From positions 53,524,991 to 53,588,990 of the forward strand of contig NC_079149.1 of assembly GCF_945859685.1 (NCBI RefSeq): DNA of 64,000 nt, written 5' to 3'. This document shows positions 10,354 to 22,924 of the stretch, piece by piece. Numbering within the stretch: position 1 is the stretch's first letter; each line of letters opens with the position of its first letter. Origin of the DNA: Eupeodes corollae. Lineage: Eukaryota > Arthropoda > Insecta > Diptera > Syrphidae. The notes beneath the pieces were generated by a model. It saw only the letters and a list, made by a program, of their open reading frames with translations. It was not told the DNA's origin and did not search any database. Made by a program: the position numbers and the translations under genes.

Positions 10354-12981
10354 CAGGGCTCAAATGTTTAATCGAGTTCATTAATTTTACTTGACGAACA
10401 TATGCTATTATACCATCTTTTAATCAAACTTCAAAAAACCGAAAAATAGTGTTATAAGTATGTCTGCGTTAGTCAAATATATAAGATTAAACCTTTACTT
10501 GTTTTTATAGTCATCAACAATTTGAGCAGGTATTGAAACACTAACGATTCTGGCAAGCATTTTTAACGAAAAAGGGTATTTTTTGAGCTTTTGTTTGGAA
10601 AAGAAAAGAAGGAATAAGCTTGTATTGAGCAAAACTCTAATATGTTCATTTTACATATACCCACCTAGGCACCTAAATGAACCCTTAACTGAGTTTTCAA
10701 AATTGCCCAATATTAATGTGCCCTATCGCAAACAAGATTTTCCTGGAAATATTACATTCGTATTGTGAATGGTGTTCGAAATTTCCTTTGGAATTTATTG
10801 CTGTCGTGAACAATGTTCCCATGAAAGTTTTTTTTTATCATTTCTCTGGAATTTGAATTAACATATTTTGATAGAGAAATTAAGATGAGTCTAGGCAATG
10901 TAAGTTAAATTGAAATTTTTGTAATTGTATTACATATAGGACGAACTCTTCAGCGCCTTGAATTTTGATTCATTCTGGACAAAAAATGTCGTCGAAAATA
11001 TTAAGGAAGCTAGACAATACTTCTGAGAATGATGGCTGGGCAATACTTTAAACGTGATCTTGACTAATCCTCTTTAGTACCAACCTTCAGCAAAAAACCA
11101 GACACACCTAGTCTGACGATTTTAGGCACATGGAAAGATTTTTTTTTTTGCCACAAAGAAAAATCGGAGAGGGTACCCAGTGAATATTTAAATAAAACTT
11201 TATTCGGTAAATCTGAAAAAAGTAGAATTAAAAAGATAACTAGCACAGAGTTGAATTTTACTCACAATCCTTGTGGTAACTCAAATTGCTTGGAATTATG
11301 TCGTTATTCACGTCTTATTGACCCGATTTCTTCTTTTGTCTGTCTTCTCCCACTTAATGTTATACAAATCCTATGCTATGCGTTTTGAAACAACAAAACA
11401 AAATTTATTGCAAACATCTGGTAATGTTACTGTCCAAACAGTGTTTTGAAGTGGATGTATTTTGTTCTTCGGCAATATTAAAAAAAATTGTTTGTTGTGC
11501 ACCCTAGCGCAGAATCGAAGAGGACAATTGTATGCCATTCATTGTAGAAGAAGTTTTTAAAATTCGAAATTATCCTCCAAAAATAGTTTTGTTTTTTCAA
11601 TGTTGCTATTTTTCTCGCTAAACAAAATAAACTTATTCTGATGTCCACAATAACTTGAAACGTTTTTTGAGAATACAACTTTTTGTAAGAAATAAAATTC
11701 ACCGGTAAACTTCCAAAAGAGTACAATATAACTTTAAAATCTATTTTTGAACTGTTATTTGAAAAAAAAACCGCTTTATTTATTGTGCCTTTTAAGTGTA
11801 TTAATTTAGTTACATTTCCTTGTAAATGTCGAATAAGATTACTAGTAGATAACTGTATGTGTAGCGTTCGGTGCAAACCTATTAAAAAGCATGAGTAATA
11901 TAAAGATATTGGAGCGTAGCATTTTAACCTTAAAAAGGTTGTGGAAAACGACATCTGTATTCTATATATCTCTAGTACAATCCTTCAAAAGTTTTTTTTT
12001 TTATCCTTTGCATTACAACGAATCACGCCACCAGTGTTTGGTTTAAATGAAACCTAAGAACTTAAAGTACAGATCCATAATTTTGTTTATATACTTACAT
12101 TTCAATTATTACATTTGAAACGAATACTTTTTATTTGTTTAAAAACTAAGCAATGCTTCCTTTCCATGCACTTCAATTTTTAAAAAACTTCGGTTTTATC
12201 TCTGGAAAACAAAATTAAATGACAAGACCTAGCCTTTAATAGTTTCCAGACCCCATTTACCTTTTTTAATAGCACATACTCCAGTAATTATGATTGTAGT
12301 TCTTTAAACTTTCCGCAACATATTGATTTCCAAGTTATGTTTTGCTCTTTAACTTATCGAAGATACTTCCACCTAAAAAACGGACTTGATTATACCTATA
12401 CATGTGTTAACCCATATTTCTCAAATTTTTTCCTCTTGTAGATAATTTCACAGTTAATATGTACCTGATGAAAATTCATTGAATAGTCCGAAAGGAAAAG
12501 AGTTTTTAATCGAAATAATTTTCTTATTTCAATTTCGTTTTTTTTTCCTACGATTTTACATATTTGATTTTGAAGTCAAAAAAAATTGTAATTATTTAAA
12601 TATAATTTTATCGAAAGCTAAATTTCGAAGAACTTAAAACTCGATTCTCTTAGAATTCACTAGAACTAGTTTAGCCAAGTATTTTTTGAGGTTTTGCATT
12701 TAATTAAAATATTGCGAATATTGAATGGCCTAAAAAAGCGCTTCAAATAGTTTGAAAGAACAGTTTGCCAGAGAGCAGTTCCACCCTAGTTATTTATCAC
12801 TTCCAATGAAATAAAAACTGAATGCAATGCAAACTAGGCGATTCCTTAAAATTTCAAGGATTTGGATTCTTAACGGATAAATTTAATGTTCTAACCTAAA
12901 TTTTTTGGGTGTGCTTTTTGTTGTCTCTAATAAAAGCTTATTTACTAGCGAATCGGTGGAGCTTGTTTGCTCCCCATTTTT

Positions 12982-12993
12982 TGCGCATGCGCA
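12982..12993. promoter_or_regulatory. NRF1/EWG-type palindrome
   Basis: TGCGCATGCGCA is a perfect match to the palindromic site bound by the NRF1/Erect wing family. It sits in AT-rich intron and is followed immediately by a donor-like GCA/GTAAGTTACT (12994). It may mark a minor internal promoter with a short first exon; there is no transcript support. Confidence 0.35.
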
Positions 12994-14572
12994 GTAAGTT
13001 ACTCACAAATTCTTTCTGTTTTTAACGTCTTAAATTATTTATATTATTGAGGAATAATGGATTGTATGTGTATAGTTTTTAGGTGTAAAGAACGTTTTTA
13101 TCTTATTTGTGATATAAATTGAACATTCTTAGGTGATAGAGCCTTATAAGTATTGACTTAAACTGAAAGTTTAGTCCAAGAAACAAATTTGTTTCTTCAA
13201 TACATACATACATATATGTTTTTAGTTATATATGTGACATTTTAATTTCAAAATGCAGCTTTGTAACGAGTTCCTTCGTAATCGGAAACTTACGAATCCC
13301 GAAAACAAATCCATCACCAAATCCGTTCGTCATGTAAAATCTAATACGATGTGCATTGGCAATGATGTTTTTTTTTTTGAATTCTTAAGAGTTGTTGGTT
13401 AGGTAATAAAAGTTAAACCTTATGTAAACTAGAATTACAAAAAATGAATCCGTGTTTCTTTTGCCAATACCTTTAGAAGTTTTTTTTTTGAACTGAAAAT
13501 TGAGAAGTTTTCCTTTGAACAATACTCAAAAGAAGTGAAGGCTATTTTAACGTATTGAGAAAAAGAATAGGAGTATAAGCTTATTGAGGAGTTCCCATTT
13601 GGGCCGAAGTTAATTGTTAGCATTATTAGGAATGAATTGATGGTTTTAGTAATGTCTTTGTTACAGAGATGAATTGTGTTGAAAAAGTCCTAAATTATTT
13701 ACCAGTAAATGAAACATATTCTCACACTTAAAGACAGACTTTTCATATTTTTCTTTATTGACTTTGACTTCTTCAGGAAAAACGGGTAAATTTAGTTAAC
13801 ACTTTTTTTAAAGTTACTATGTTATTTCAAAAGCTTATATTCGTTTTACCATTTTCAGGCATATTCAGTTTTATATTTAGAAATTTTGGCCGTGCTTGAT
13901 CCACCTACGGAAAATTCCTCCAAAAGATTGTTTGCCTATGATTTCATAAGCCTGCTAGAAATATCGTAAAATTAATTTACGACAAATTCAAATTCATATA
14001 AAATAGAAAAGAAATCGAAAAAGAGTTTCTAAAGAACTAAATCACTTGATGAATGTCAGTTGATAATTTTAAAATGGGAAAACGATTTACGAACTGCGTT
14101 CATGATGCATCATAAATGCAAAGTAGTTTGATATATTTTTGAATACTGCACGTATTTTAATTTATTTGTATATTTATACAATTTCAACATTTAAATGTAC
14201 ATTTATTTAGTTTTTTGTTGTTTTGATTCCAATCATAAATACAATATCGAATGCATTTAAAATTTTGCAAGGTCTACTTTTACTCTTGCATGGATCTTGA
14301 TTGAGATTAGTTTAGTATCTGCGAGTTTTATGGTCTCTTATTGTTAAAAGGGTAACACATTAAATTTGTTTTGTTGATAAATTCGTATGCATATTTCTAC
14401 ATTTCCTGGCATGAAACTCCCCCCGCTGTTTTTTCAGACAAAATATCCAATCCTATATTTTGATTTATAAATTTTATAATTTCATAACAAAATGCTACTA
14501 GTATACCGTATAATTGTTTTTCATTGTCTTTATTAATAAAAGAAAAAAAACAACGTTTTAATTTCTCCATAG

Positions 14573-14714
14573 ACCTCCTTTCACCACTTTATGAAACTGA
14601 CTATATACCTACTCCTTCGACTTCCGATACTTATTACAATGAAGATTCCAAATTTAAATCAGAACATTTTTTTAATACGCCATCAAGAGAAGAATCACAT
14701 ATAGCGATTGGAAG
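14573..14714 (+). CDS. lola: lola 3' cassette 1, exon a (linker)
   Basis: First half of a two-exon cassette. Acceptor CTCCATAG ends at 14572 and the exon adds AC to the hub G to give Asp. It encodes DLLSPLYETDYIPTPSTSDT followed by YYNEDSKFKSEHFF, and ends SHIAIG in phase 2 at donor AAG/GTAGAA. There is no finger here: it is an isoform-specific Ser/Thr/Tyr-rich spacer. The joining codon AG/A gives Arg. The intron to exon b is only 62 bases. The same two-exon, phase-2 design recurs in the next cassette, indicating tandem duplication. Confidence 0.85.
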
Positions 14715-14776
14715 GTAGAAATTTTTGTTTGTTTCTAATTTATGTAAATTATTCTAAAAAAACAAATCCTTCACAG

Positions 14777-15014
14777 ATATGATAAGGATAAAATAAAAGC
14801 GGCACATGACAATAGTACAACTTGTGAAAAATGTGGAAAAGAATATAAACGACGGGAAAGTTTGTGTCGTCATCGTAGATTAGAATGCGGCAAACCAAAA
14901 AAATTCGCCTGTTTATTGTGCTTTCGAAGTTTTCATCAGCCATATAATTTAGAACGTCATATTTCGACTGTTCACAATTTTAATAAGAAAATATCAAAAA
15001 AAAGTTCACATTAG
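14777..15014 (+). CDS. lola: lola 3' cassette 1, exon b: C2HC + C2H2 fingers
   Basis: Encodes the DNA-binding end of a predicted 565-residue isoform. Finger 1 begins CEKCGKEY with Cys64/Cys67, His80 and Cys85 of the tail (C-x2-C-x12-H-x4-C). Finger 2 begins CLLCFRSFHQ with Cys93/Cys96, His109 and His114 (H-x4-H). A basic tail, NKKISKKSSH, ends at TAG 15012-15014. The C2HC first finger followed by a GKPKK-type linker is the standard Lola arrangement. Acceptor is TTCACAG at 14776. The second finger shares FHQxxNLxRHxxTVH with the next cassette, so these two are sister exons. Confidence 0.92.
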
Positions 15015-18000
15015 GATTTATATTTTATTTCAATTAATGTTTAAAAAATGTAGATGATATGTTTTCTGAAATGTTGAATAAGTGATTTTGTGATATGTAT
15101 GCAAATGACTTTGGATGAAATATTTTGTTTATAAGTTGTTTTAAGGATTTATCTCTTTATTTAAAAACACTAACTTCTTTTCTACGACTATGGAAACTAC
15201 ATAGTGGCTAGAATAAGTCTAAAACAGTATTTTGCCAATTGTGTTATTCTTGAGTTACACACAATTTTTGTTGGGTTTTTCATTTGATATTCTTATTTAT
15301 GACTTGGAAATTGAAGCAAACATTTATTTTATTACCATTTACATGGTTTGTTTTTCTAACAATACTTCATACCGTAAAATCTGACACTTTCTATAGATTA
15401 GGGATTTTTAGTATGCTTTACAATTTCGTAAGGGAATATGGTTGTGCGAAATCTCTTAATTAACCAAGGCCGCCAAGACCCTTAAAAATCTCAAGTATAT
15501 CTGTCATGTCATAATTAGGCAAATTCATGCATTATTACTACCTTGCACAATTTTTAAGAGAAGTTGTCACATTCTGATTTGTCCAAGCTTCAAGTTTCTT
15601 ATTCTAAATGCATCATTTTAAGGGCCGAGAAATATTTGTATTTTAAATTGTATGCTATTTACTCGTAACGGCAGTGTAGCGAGTAACTAAAAAATAAAAG
15701 TAATTCGAAAATAATGATACAATGTGACTTCGAATTACTTATTCAGTATTAAAATATTAAAACAAATGCATTATTCTTCTAAGTACAATTTAAATTAACG
15801 CACATTAATATTTAGAATAAAATTAAGACTTTTTCTTTAAACTTATCTTTCAATTTGATATTCATTTAAAAAAAAATATTTATTTTGCGGAAATTGAAAA
15901 TAGTCGATAATCGGAATAATGATTGTTATGGTTTTGATAAGAAAAAAAAAAATGTGAAATGAAGTGCTAATTTAGAGAAGAACATTTAAATAAAAGCTAT
16001 ACTCCAGTGCATATTAATAAAATATAATGTATCTTTGGTCTATGGATTATTGAGTGGTCGTAGTAGGATAATCCTTTTATGTTTTTCTTGATCTCAAATT
16101 CTACTCAAAACCATTTTAGTTTGTTACAAAATAAGAGCCAGTTAGCTGACTATCTTTAAACAAAGATTATGGTTGATAAGCTACAATCTGTCTTTTCAAT
16201 AAATCAGTCAATTTGAGAAATTGTTACTCAGACAATTTAGCTTAAATAGCATGTTAAGTTCAAGAATTTGCTTGAATATAGTTGGACCATGTTTAATTAA
16301 GAGACTAGCATGATAAAAAGAAATATTGGTGTTTACATACCATTGTCGCCCTCTTGGGTTTATAAAAATCCTTTAATTATGGAATAATTAAATTAAAATT
16401 TTTACAATGTTACTTTTTGTTAAATTTTGTTTCACAAAAGATCTACGATATCAGGAAGTATTTCGAAAAAAAGATATAATAATAAAATAAAATAAAATCC
16501 GCAGAAAAATTCTTAGTAGAAGGAAAGTCAAAGGTGAATAAAATCTTAAATCGTATAAATAATTTTAAAGGAAGCCGTCATTAAGTTATGATTACTTTTT
16601 TAAAGAATTATCTTTAATTCATTTAAACTGATGATGTGATACGAAAAATCTTATAAATACTAAAATCTTATAAATTATGATTGAGTATAATTTATGATTG
16701 TCGCATATTTTTTGAAGGCAAATTCAATTCAATTGTTCTTTCTTTATAATAATTTGATTTATGCACCTACATTATGGACACTTAAGTTTGAAAAAATTAA
16801 CCTAATTGTTTTAATTTATTCAAAATCAAATATGTTGGAAGCTAGGAGAGAACACAAAATTATAATCTAACCAGCAGCAAAAAGAAAACCACTCAATATT
16901 TCAATTTTCCAATGCAACTTTAGTGTTTATGTACTTTTAATAATGTAAACATTTTCCTAAATGACTACTTTTATTCCCTTCAAACTGTTTTTTTTTTTTA
17001 ATTAGGAATTTCCTAAAATTTTCAAAGGAAACAAACATTTTTTGTGCAACTTTATACTCGTAAAAATGTAATGAGCAGGAATTTAAAATTATTATCTGTT
17101 TATGGCATTATTTAATCAGTAACGCAATTTTAATAAATCCATATTTTTCAACATTATGAAAACATAAAAACATTACAAAAAATGCATTAAATTACTAACA
17201 TAGTTTCAAATTTTTACTGGATGTACTCCTAAATCTTTTGGTCATAGACAAGATTTTAAAATAGAAAAAAAGGCAGGAGCCACATCAGGAGAATGCCATC
17301 TACCATCTCCTAGGGTTGAAGCACCACGAAGCAAAAAGTTTATGTTTACTCTGGCGATGATTTTTCGTCGTACTGCTTGAAGCATACATTATCCATCTCA
17401 ATATTTTACGAGAAAACTAATGTTTAGTAACGTGTAATTCGTATACATACATATACCCGATGATTTCTAGGGCAGGGACCATTCTCTTTAGGGCTCACTT
17501 TCATTACGTGGAATTGTGATTGATTTTGAAATGAGATCGCAGTGAAAACGCTCTATTGAAAATACCACTTCGTCTTAGTGATTTAAAATGTTCCCGTCTC
17601 ACCTCTTCAATGACCCCGCATTTACCAATCTTACTGTTGAAAGTTAATTTTGCCCAACTCAAATCCATCCGTTTGCAGAGCACCAATCTATGTATATGTT
17701 AGCTACCTGACTAAAATTTAATTTCGGATGATATTCCGAGGATCAGTTTTTATTCTACAAAACAAATCTTATTAGATGAACTGAACAGAAACAAAGGTTA
17801 AGTTTTCTCACTCGTTAATTGATGAATCCTAGTGTTGTGCCGGGACGAAACGTCAACAAATCAATTTTTGATGGACTTTTAGGCCTCAAAGCTTTTTCAA
17901 GGTTTGTTTTACGTTTGTTTGATATTGTTTTGGAGTAAACTCGAGTTTTTTTTTCCTATCATCATTTCAAGTAGTTAGCCAACCTTTCGATACAGTTAAT

Positions 18001-18437
18001 AATGGTATCTTATGAAAATGTTATTAATTTGTATGCAAATATAAATTCAAGATCAAAGTATTTAAGATCGTAAATAACTAATTTTTTTGTAAACACAAAT
18101 GCATGTACTTGCCGCAACATTTTCCTTCGAATTTATTCGGATAAAATGCTAGGAATAATACCTAAAAGTAAACGAAACGGTTATTGACTTAATAAATGTT
18201 TTTAAAAATGTTATCGAGAATTAAGAGATTTGTACCATACAATTTTTGTATCCATTTTAATATGTGCTTAGTTAGTTTTGTTTTATTAATGCAATTTAAC
18301 ATTACACAAACAAAAATTCATAACAAAGTGCTTTCAAGTGCCACATTACTATTTTTGTTATAAATTCGATAGTTTTGTATTATTCTGTTTCATTTCCTTG
18401 CTAATGCTCGAATATAAATTCTTATTTTAACCCCTAG
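15015..18437 (+). other. 3' UTR / intergenic spacer between cassettes 1 and 2
   Basis: AT-rich sequence that must hold the cassette 1 3' UTR and polyadenylation site; AATAAA motifs occur, for example near 15690. No finger exon is seen on either strand. The stretch 17270-17690 is less AT-rich and may be an old repeat, but is not recognised. Confidence 0.6.
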
Positions 18438-18552
18438 AATTACTTGAACCTGTTTATCAAGATGATGAATTGTTCTATGTTCAAAATCAATATGCAATAA
18501 AAATGCGTGACTTGAAGATTAATGTAAAGAATATAAAATTAACAGCAAAGAG
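18438..18552 (+). CDS. lola: lola 3' cassette 2, exon a (linker)
   Basis: Acceptor AACCCCTAG ends at 18437; AA joins the hub G to give Glu. It encodes ELLEPVYQDDELFYVQNQYA, then about 18 residues ending KLTAK, and stops in phase 2 at AGAG/GTAGTC. There is no finger. The opening LLEPVY resembles the LLSPLY opening of cassette 1, and the exon phase is the same, supporting duplication. The 70-base intron to exon b is among the shortest in the locus. Confidence 0.85.
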
Positions 18553-18622
18553 GTAGTCAGATCAAAATATGTTTTTCTTATTGAGTCTACATAATTTTTC
18601 AAAAATCCTTTCCTAATTCTAG

Positions 18623-18827
18623 TGGCGTTGTAACGCGAAAAAAATATAATAAATTCTCATGTGAACATTGTGGCAAGTCATATAGACATCGTGGAAATTT
18701 AGGCCGACATGTTCGCTATGAGTGTGGGAAACCGCGAAATTGTATGTGTCCATCATGTGATCGAAGCTTCCATCAAGTTAGTAATCTACAACGACATGTT
18801 TTAACAGTACATATGCAAAAGAAATAA
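18623..18827 (+). CDS. lola: lola 3' cassette 2, exon b: C2HC + C2H2 fingers
   Basis: Completes a predicted 545-residue isoform. Finger 1 starts CEHCGKSYRHRGNLGRH and ends VRYEC (tail Cys52, Cys55, His68, Cys73). Finger 2 starts CPSCDRSFHQVSNLQRH and ends VLTVH (Cys81, Cys84, His97, His102). Only four residues (MQKK) follow before TAA 18825-18827. Acceptor AATTCTAG ends at 18622; the split codon AG/T gives Ser. It is very close in layout and second-finger sequence to cassette 1 exon b. AATAAA motifs lie shortly after the stop and near 19185. Confidence 0.92.
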
Positions 18828-19716
18828 TAAAATTTAATTTATGAATTTTATTAATCCATCATAATGTGGAATATTATAATATTATTTATTTTCTGATTTA
18901 AATTTTGAATTCGAATGTTAAGTTAAATTATTTGTTTATTTTATTGTTTTTATCTTTTGACTTCATATCGACTAACGTATACTGTTTAAATTGACTTCAA
19001 GGAAGAAATTTGTTAAGTTTTGAAAGCAATACATCGAGATCGATTAAAAGCAACAGATAATCGTCAATTGTCATTAAATGACAATATTTGGATTTACACT
19101 TTTCTGTTGCCCTTTAACATTTGTATTTGAATTTATAGCTGATTTATATATTTAGTAAATAGTTATCATATTTCTTATGAATAAAAATTGTTCAATTATA
19201 ATAAAATAACCAAAAATTAGTATTGGTTGTATATGAAAATGGTTTCAGAACATAAGAAATTAATTGCAAGCAAAACAAATGGCTGATTCCAAACAAAAAA
19301 AATAAATCTTATGACGTGTAAACTCTATAATAATTAAAACAAAATAATATTTAAAGAAGACACAATGGCTTTCTATTCAGTTATTTAGGCCTTTTTGTCG
19401 GTGAGTTACAGTTCTACATTTAACACAAAAATCCATAATTTCAAATTTTGTATACAAAGATTTCTCTGGAACTGGAACGTCAAAGAAATCGACACACCCA
19501 TCCCTAACTATAAACACATTGTATTGTATTATATATATTTTTTTTGTTTTTCAAAAATCGGGTTGTTGACCAGAAAATCTCATCGTTCGAATGACAGAAT
19601 TGTCATGAGAAGAACTTTTCAAAATGAGATGTTAATGTTAATTAAAAGAACTGTAAAACTGGATGATTTTGAAACTATCAAATAATCTTTAAAAATATTT
19701 TAACTATCTTTTATAA

Positions 19717-20026
19717 GGACTGTGTGAACTAGGGCCTCACTCAATAAACTTCTCCATGTAGCTCGGTCCCTAGCTAGATGTCTCCAGTTTCGCGATCCAA
19801 GTTGGGTCAGGTCACTTTCTACTTGTGCGAGACATCTGATCCGCGGTCATCCTCTACTACGCTGCCCTGTGGGTGTGGATCCGAAGACTTTCCGGGCCAG
19901 GGCATTGGTTTCCATGCTCTCTACGTGACCAAGCCATCTTAGTCGATAGACTTTTACCCTTCTGGCTTAGTCTACGTCGCTGTACATCCCGTACAACCCG
20001 TCGTTCCATCTTATTCTCCACTCCTG
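19717..20026 (-). mobile_element. RTE-like non-LTR retrotransposon, 3' fragment
   Basis: The minus strand reads, with stops and shifts, as the C-terminal part of an RTE-type polyprotein: EWRIRWND..LYGMYSDVD, RLRWLGHVESM, ARKVFGSTPTGQRSRG, then NWRHLARDRATWRSLLSEA. The frame contains stops, so it is dead. It continues upstream at 20998 after an inserted TIR element. A shorter relative lies at 27077-27180. Confidence 0.8.
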
Positions 20027-20997
20027 GGGTGGAATCGCGTAAGGTGATTGTTGATTGTTGACCATCAAAATTATCAAATTGATTATCACTTTTTTGCTAT
20101 GGTTTGTTAGTGACAGCTATTTAGGTTTCACTTTCATATATTTTGATTATTTATTTGTGAGAAAGATAATTTGTGTGAAATTCAGCTCCACTATAAATTT
20201 AAAATTTTTGTGGAAAAAAGTGAAAATATATGAAAGTTAAAATAAATAAGTGTGAACAGTAATGTATACTTCAATGCAAATTTTATATCAGAGCACCAGA
20301 AAGAAAAATAACTACAAAAAGAGTTCAATTGCTGAGAATCAACTTAGGGAATAAAGCAAATATTTTCGAACTTCCTAGCCCAATGTAACTTTGAAAATGT
20401 CTATGAATATTTATAAATAAGTTATTTACAACATATTGTATGTATCTATACGTATAAATTATTTATTTTCGATTCATGAAAAAATTTCTATTGAACAACG
20501 AAACATTTGTGTATGTTTTGCGGTTGCTCGATTTACAATCAGGAATAAGATCAACATATATTCCACCTATGCTTTAACTGGCTGCCACTTTAAATCTTCA
20601 TCGAGGTGGTGGTTATCAACGAAAAGTTTGGGCTGATTGTGTTGCAACGGCTCTATGCCGAAAATTGAGCACTTCGATTAAACAAAAGAATATTTTTTTC
20701 AAACATATAACAAACATTTGTTTTAATTTATAACTATTATTGAATATAGTTATAGGTATACTTATATTTTCGCAGAAACAAAACTTTGCAAATTGAAAAT
20801 TCAACACAATAAACACAACAGCTGATCCAAATAACATTTATACTTGTAATTTGTACCAAGTTTCTCAAACTTGGGTAAGTGCTGCCAGCAAATAGTAAAG
20901 TTTTAGCGATCACTTTATATAGATCAAAGAGAAGTTGATGATTAAAATTGACTATCAAAACAGTGACAATCAACTATCGCCTTACGCGATTCCACCC
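20027..20997. mobile_element. TIR DNA element inserted in the RTE-like element
   Basis: The ends are inverted repeats starting GGGTGGAATCGCGTAAGG (left, plus strand; right, minus strand), with further similarity inward (GATTGTTGATTGT against GATAGTTGATTGT). CTG flanks it on both sides (20024-20026, 20998-21000) as a 3-bp target duplication. Removing it restores the RTE frame exactly (VCIDQ-EWRIRW). It is 971 bp with no transposase, so non-autonomous. Confidence 0.8.
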
Positions 20998-21130
20998 CTG
21001 ATCTATGCATACGGGACCGTAGATCAAACGAAGAACTTTTCTCTCGAAACGACCCAATGTACTTTCATCCGCTTCTGTCATAGTCCAAGCTTTTGCACCG
21101 TACAGCAGGACGGGGAATATGAGGATAATG
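20998..21130 (-). mobile_element. RTE-like non-LTR retrotransposon, upstream fragment
   Basis: The minus strand encodes LLYGAKAWTMTEADESTLG and then FERKVLRLIYGPVCIDQ, the conserved segment just after the reverse transcriptase of RTE-type elements. It is continuous with 19717-20026 once the inserted TIR element is removed. The right boundary is approximate. The rest of the element is absent (5' truncation). Confidence 0.75.
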
Positions 21131-22508
21131 AGAGTGGAACAACTGAGTTTAAAATTATTATCTTAAATCATTTTCTAACAGTTATTCTTAGGTCCTCATT
21201 ATGAACAACATTGGTTAGCAAGGTTTTGTAACTGGTGAGCAAATATCTTTTCTAATTTGTTTGATTCGCCTAATTCGAAACGCACTTGAAAATCGATCTT
21301 TCCCGTTAAATTTTTTGAGGTCTGTCCTTTTCATTCATTAAAAAAAAATAGACAATCTAATGTTTAGGGTTATCAATTTGCGAATTACAATTTGCAATTT
21401 ATTAAGGAAAATTTTAAACCTTTCTTTTCGCTTTGATAACTAGTAAATTGCTGATTGCGTTTTTATTAAAAAAACAAGCATCAACAAATATCTAAAAAGA
21501 GACAGTTCGTGAAAATAACCAAAGCAATTACGCTTAAACGGAACTATCAATTGGAATTCACAACTGCTAAAAGTTAAAGTAGCAATTCTTTGTCAAGAAA
21601 TAGTAAGATTCAAAATCGTTTTAAATTAGGTAAACTATTTTTTAAGCTTAGTAAATTGTCAAAAATGGCTTTAACTACTAAATCGTTTAAAATTTTGCAC
21701 CACTGATTAGTTTTTTTTTTTTTTTTAAATATGTTTCATAATTATTCTTCAAATATTTTTAAATTGTGCTTATTAGTTGTTATTCTTTAACAGAAGAACG
21801 CAAAACGGTACACACATTTTTTGTTTTTGTTATAATAAGGAATATGTCACCTAAACAAGGTTTTCACATCAAGTTTCTATTTCGCAAAATTATCATAATT
21901 TTTTGTTAAGAACTATGTCGAGTTTTACCTAGAAAAATAAAAGGTCCAACTAAATTGTCGATTATACACAAAAGCGACAATTTATGTCTTTTAGATTACT
22001 TACATTTATAAATATAATAAAAATAAGGAACAAGAACAAAACAATACTTACATAGTCAATTATTGCTCGAATATTGATCGATGAATCATATCGAAGATAT
22101 TTATTTAAGGTTGTGAGATATGCTTTAATGTCCTTGGCAGCTAGTACACTCACAAAATACTCAACAAATTACATTGAACCGTAACTTTCAATCTTCAACT
22201 GTTGTAGATAAGATACTCATAGGCTGTTCAAAAGTAAATATAAAATACTATTGTCGTATTTCAATTCACAACTTTGTTACTAATGCTCAACAAGTTAAAG
22301 ATACTTTAGATTAGTAAAGGAATGAATAATAAATTCAATTGACTGACAATTTACTTTAGCCACTAATGTATAGTTGGTATAAATAAAATAGAGAACTTGC
22401 ACTACATATTTCTTAAACAGATTGCCTTTAGTTCAAATATTGAAAGTAGGTGTTCTTGTTCCTTTATATAACGTTTTTGTATACATACAATTCTGAAAAG
22501 GAAAAAAT

Positions 22509-22924
22509 GGATAAAGATTAAAATGTTTGCCTTGTATGCATAATTGCTTATGACAATGGGCAGGTTCAGGCAACATAAGGGACTTTATTTGCAGTCAACT
22601 TCATATTCCTTGAACGTACATTTTGACTAAGGTAATTAGTTAGTTTTCCAAGTGCCATCGATTTCAAATTCAGAACTTTACTTCGAAAATCTCTTCTTTA
22701 AGTTCATTGTACAAAAACTACCAAAAACATTAGTGTCTACAAAACACTCCTTAGGCAAGCAAGGAACCTCCATTATTAAAATATATTAAATGGAGTTGTG
22801 CAAAAAATAAATAAATCATAGAGTAATAAAATTTAGCTTTCAGTTGAATCAAAAAACATGACGCAAGTGTAATTTAGACAGAAGTAAACTTGACTTGATA
22901 GTAGGGGAGAATTTTCTTGACTTA
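22509..22924. repeat. 416-bp direct repeat, copy 1
   Basis: Matches 23231-23646 base for base by eye, at a constant offset of 722 with no indel. It starts GGATAAAGATTAAAATG and ends TTTTCTTGACTTA. A SINE separates the copies. Confidence 0.95.

Larger units (their letters stand above)
5871..14572 (+). other. lola: Long intron between the constant exons and the first zinc-finger cassette
   Basis: About 8.7 kb with no zinc-finger exon on either strand. It contains a candidate internal promoter/first exon (7686-7840), a TIR element with a nested SINE (9265-10353), and an NRF1/EWG-like palindrome (12982-12993). The remainder is AT-rich with homopolymer tracts. A 158-codon minus-strand open frame (11478-11954) has no recognisable domain and is treated under findings. 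Confidence 0.7.

Noticed and set aside
13772..13790. Mini-exon-like CTTCTTCAG/GAAAAACGG/GTAAAT (and a similar one at 8085-8114)
   Set aside because: Splice-like words are common in this AT-rich DNA; 9-24 base exons without coding sense are not supportable.
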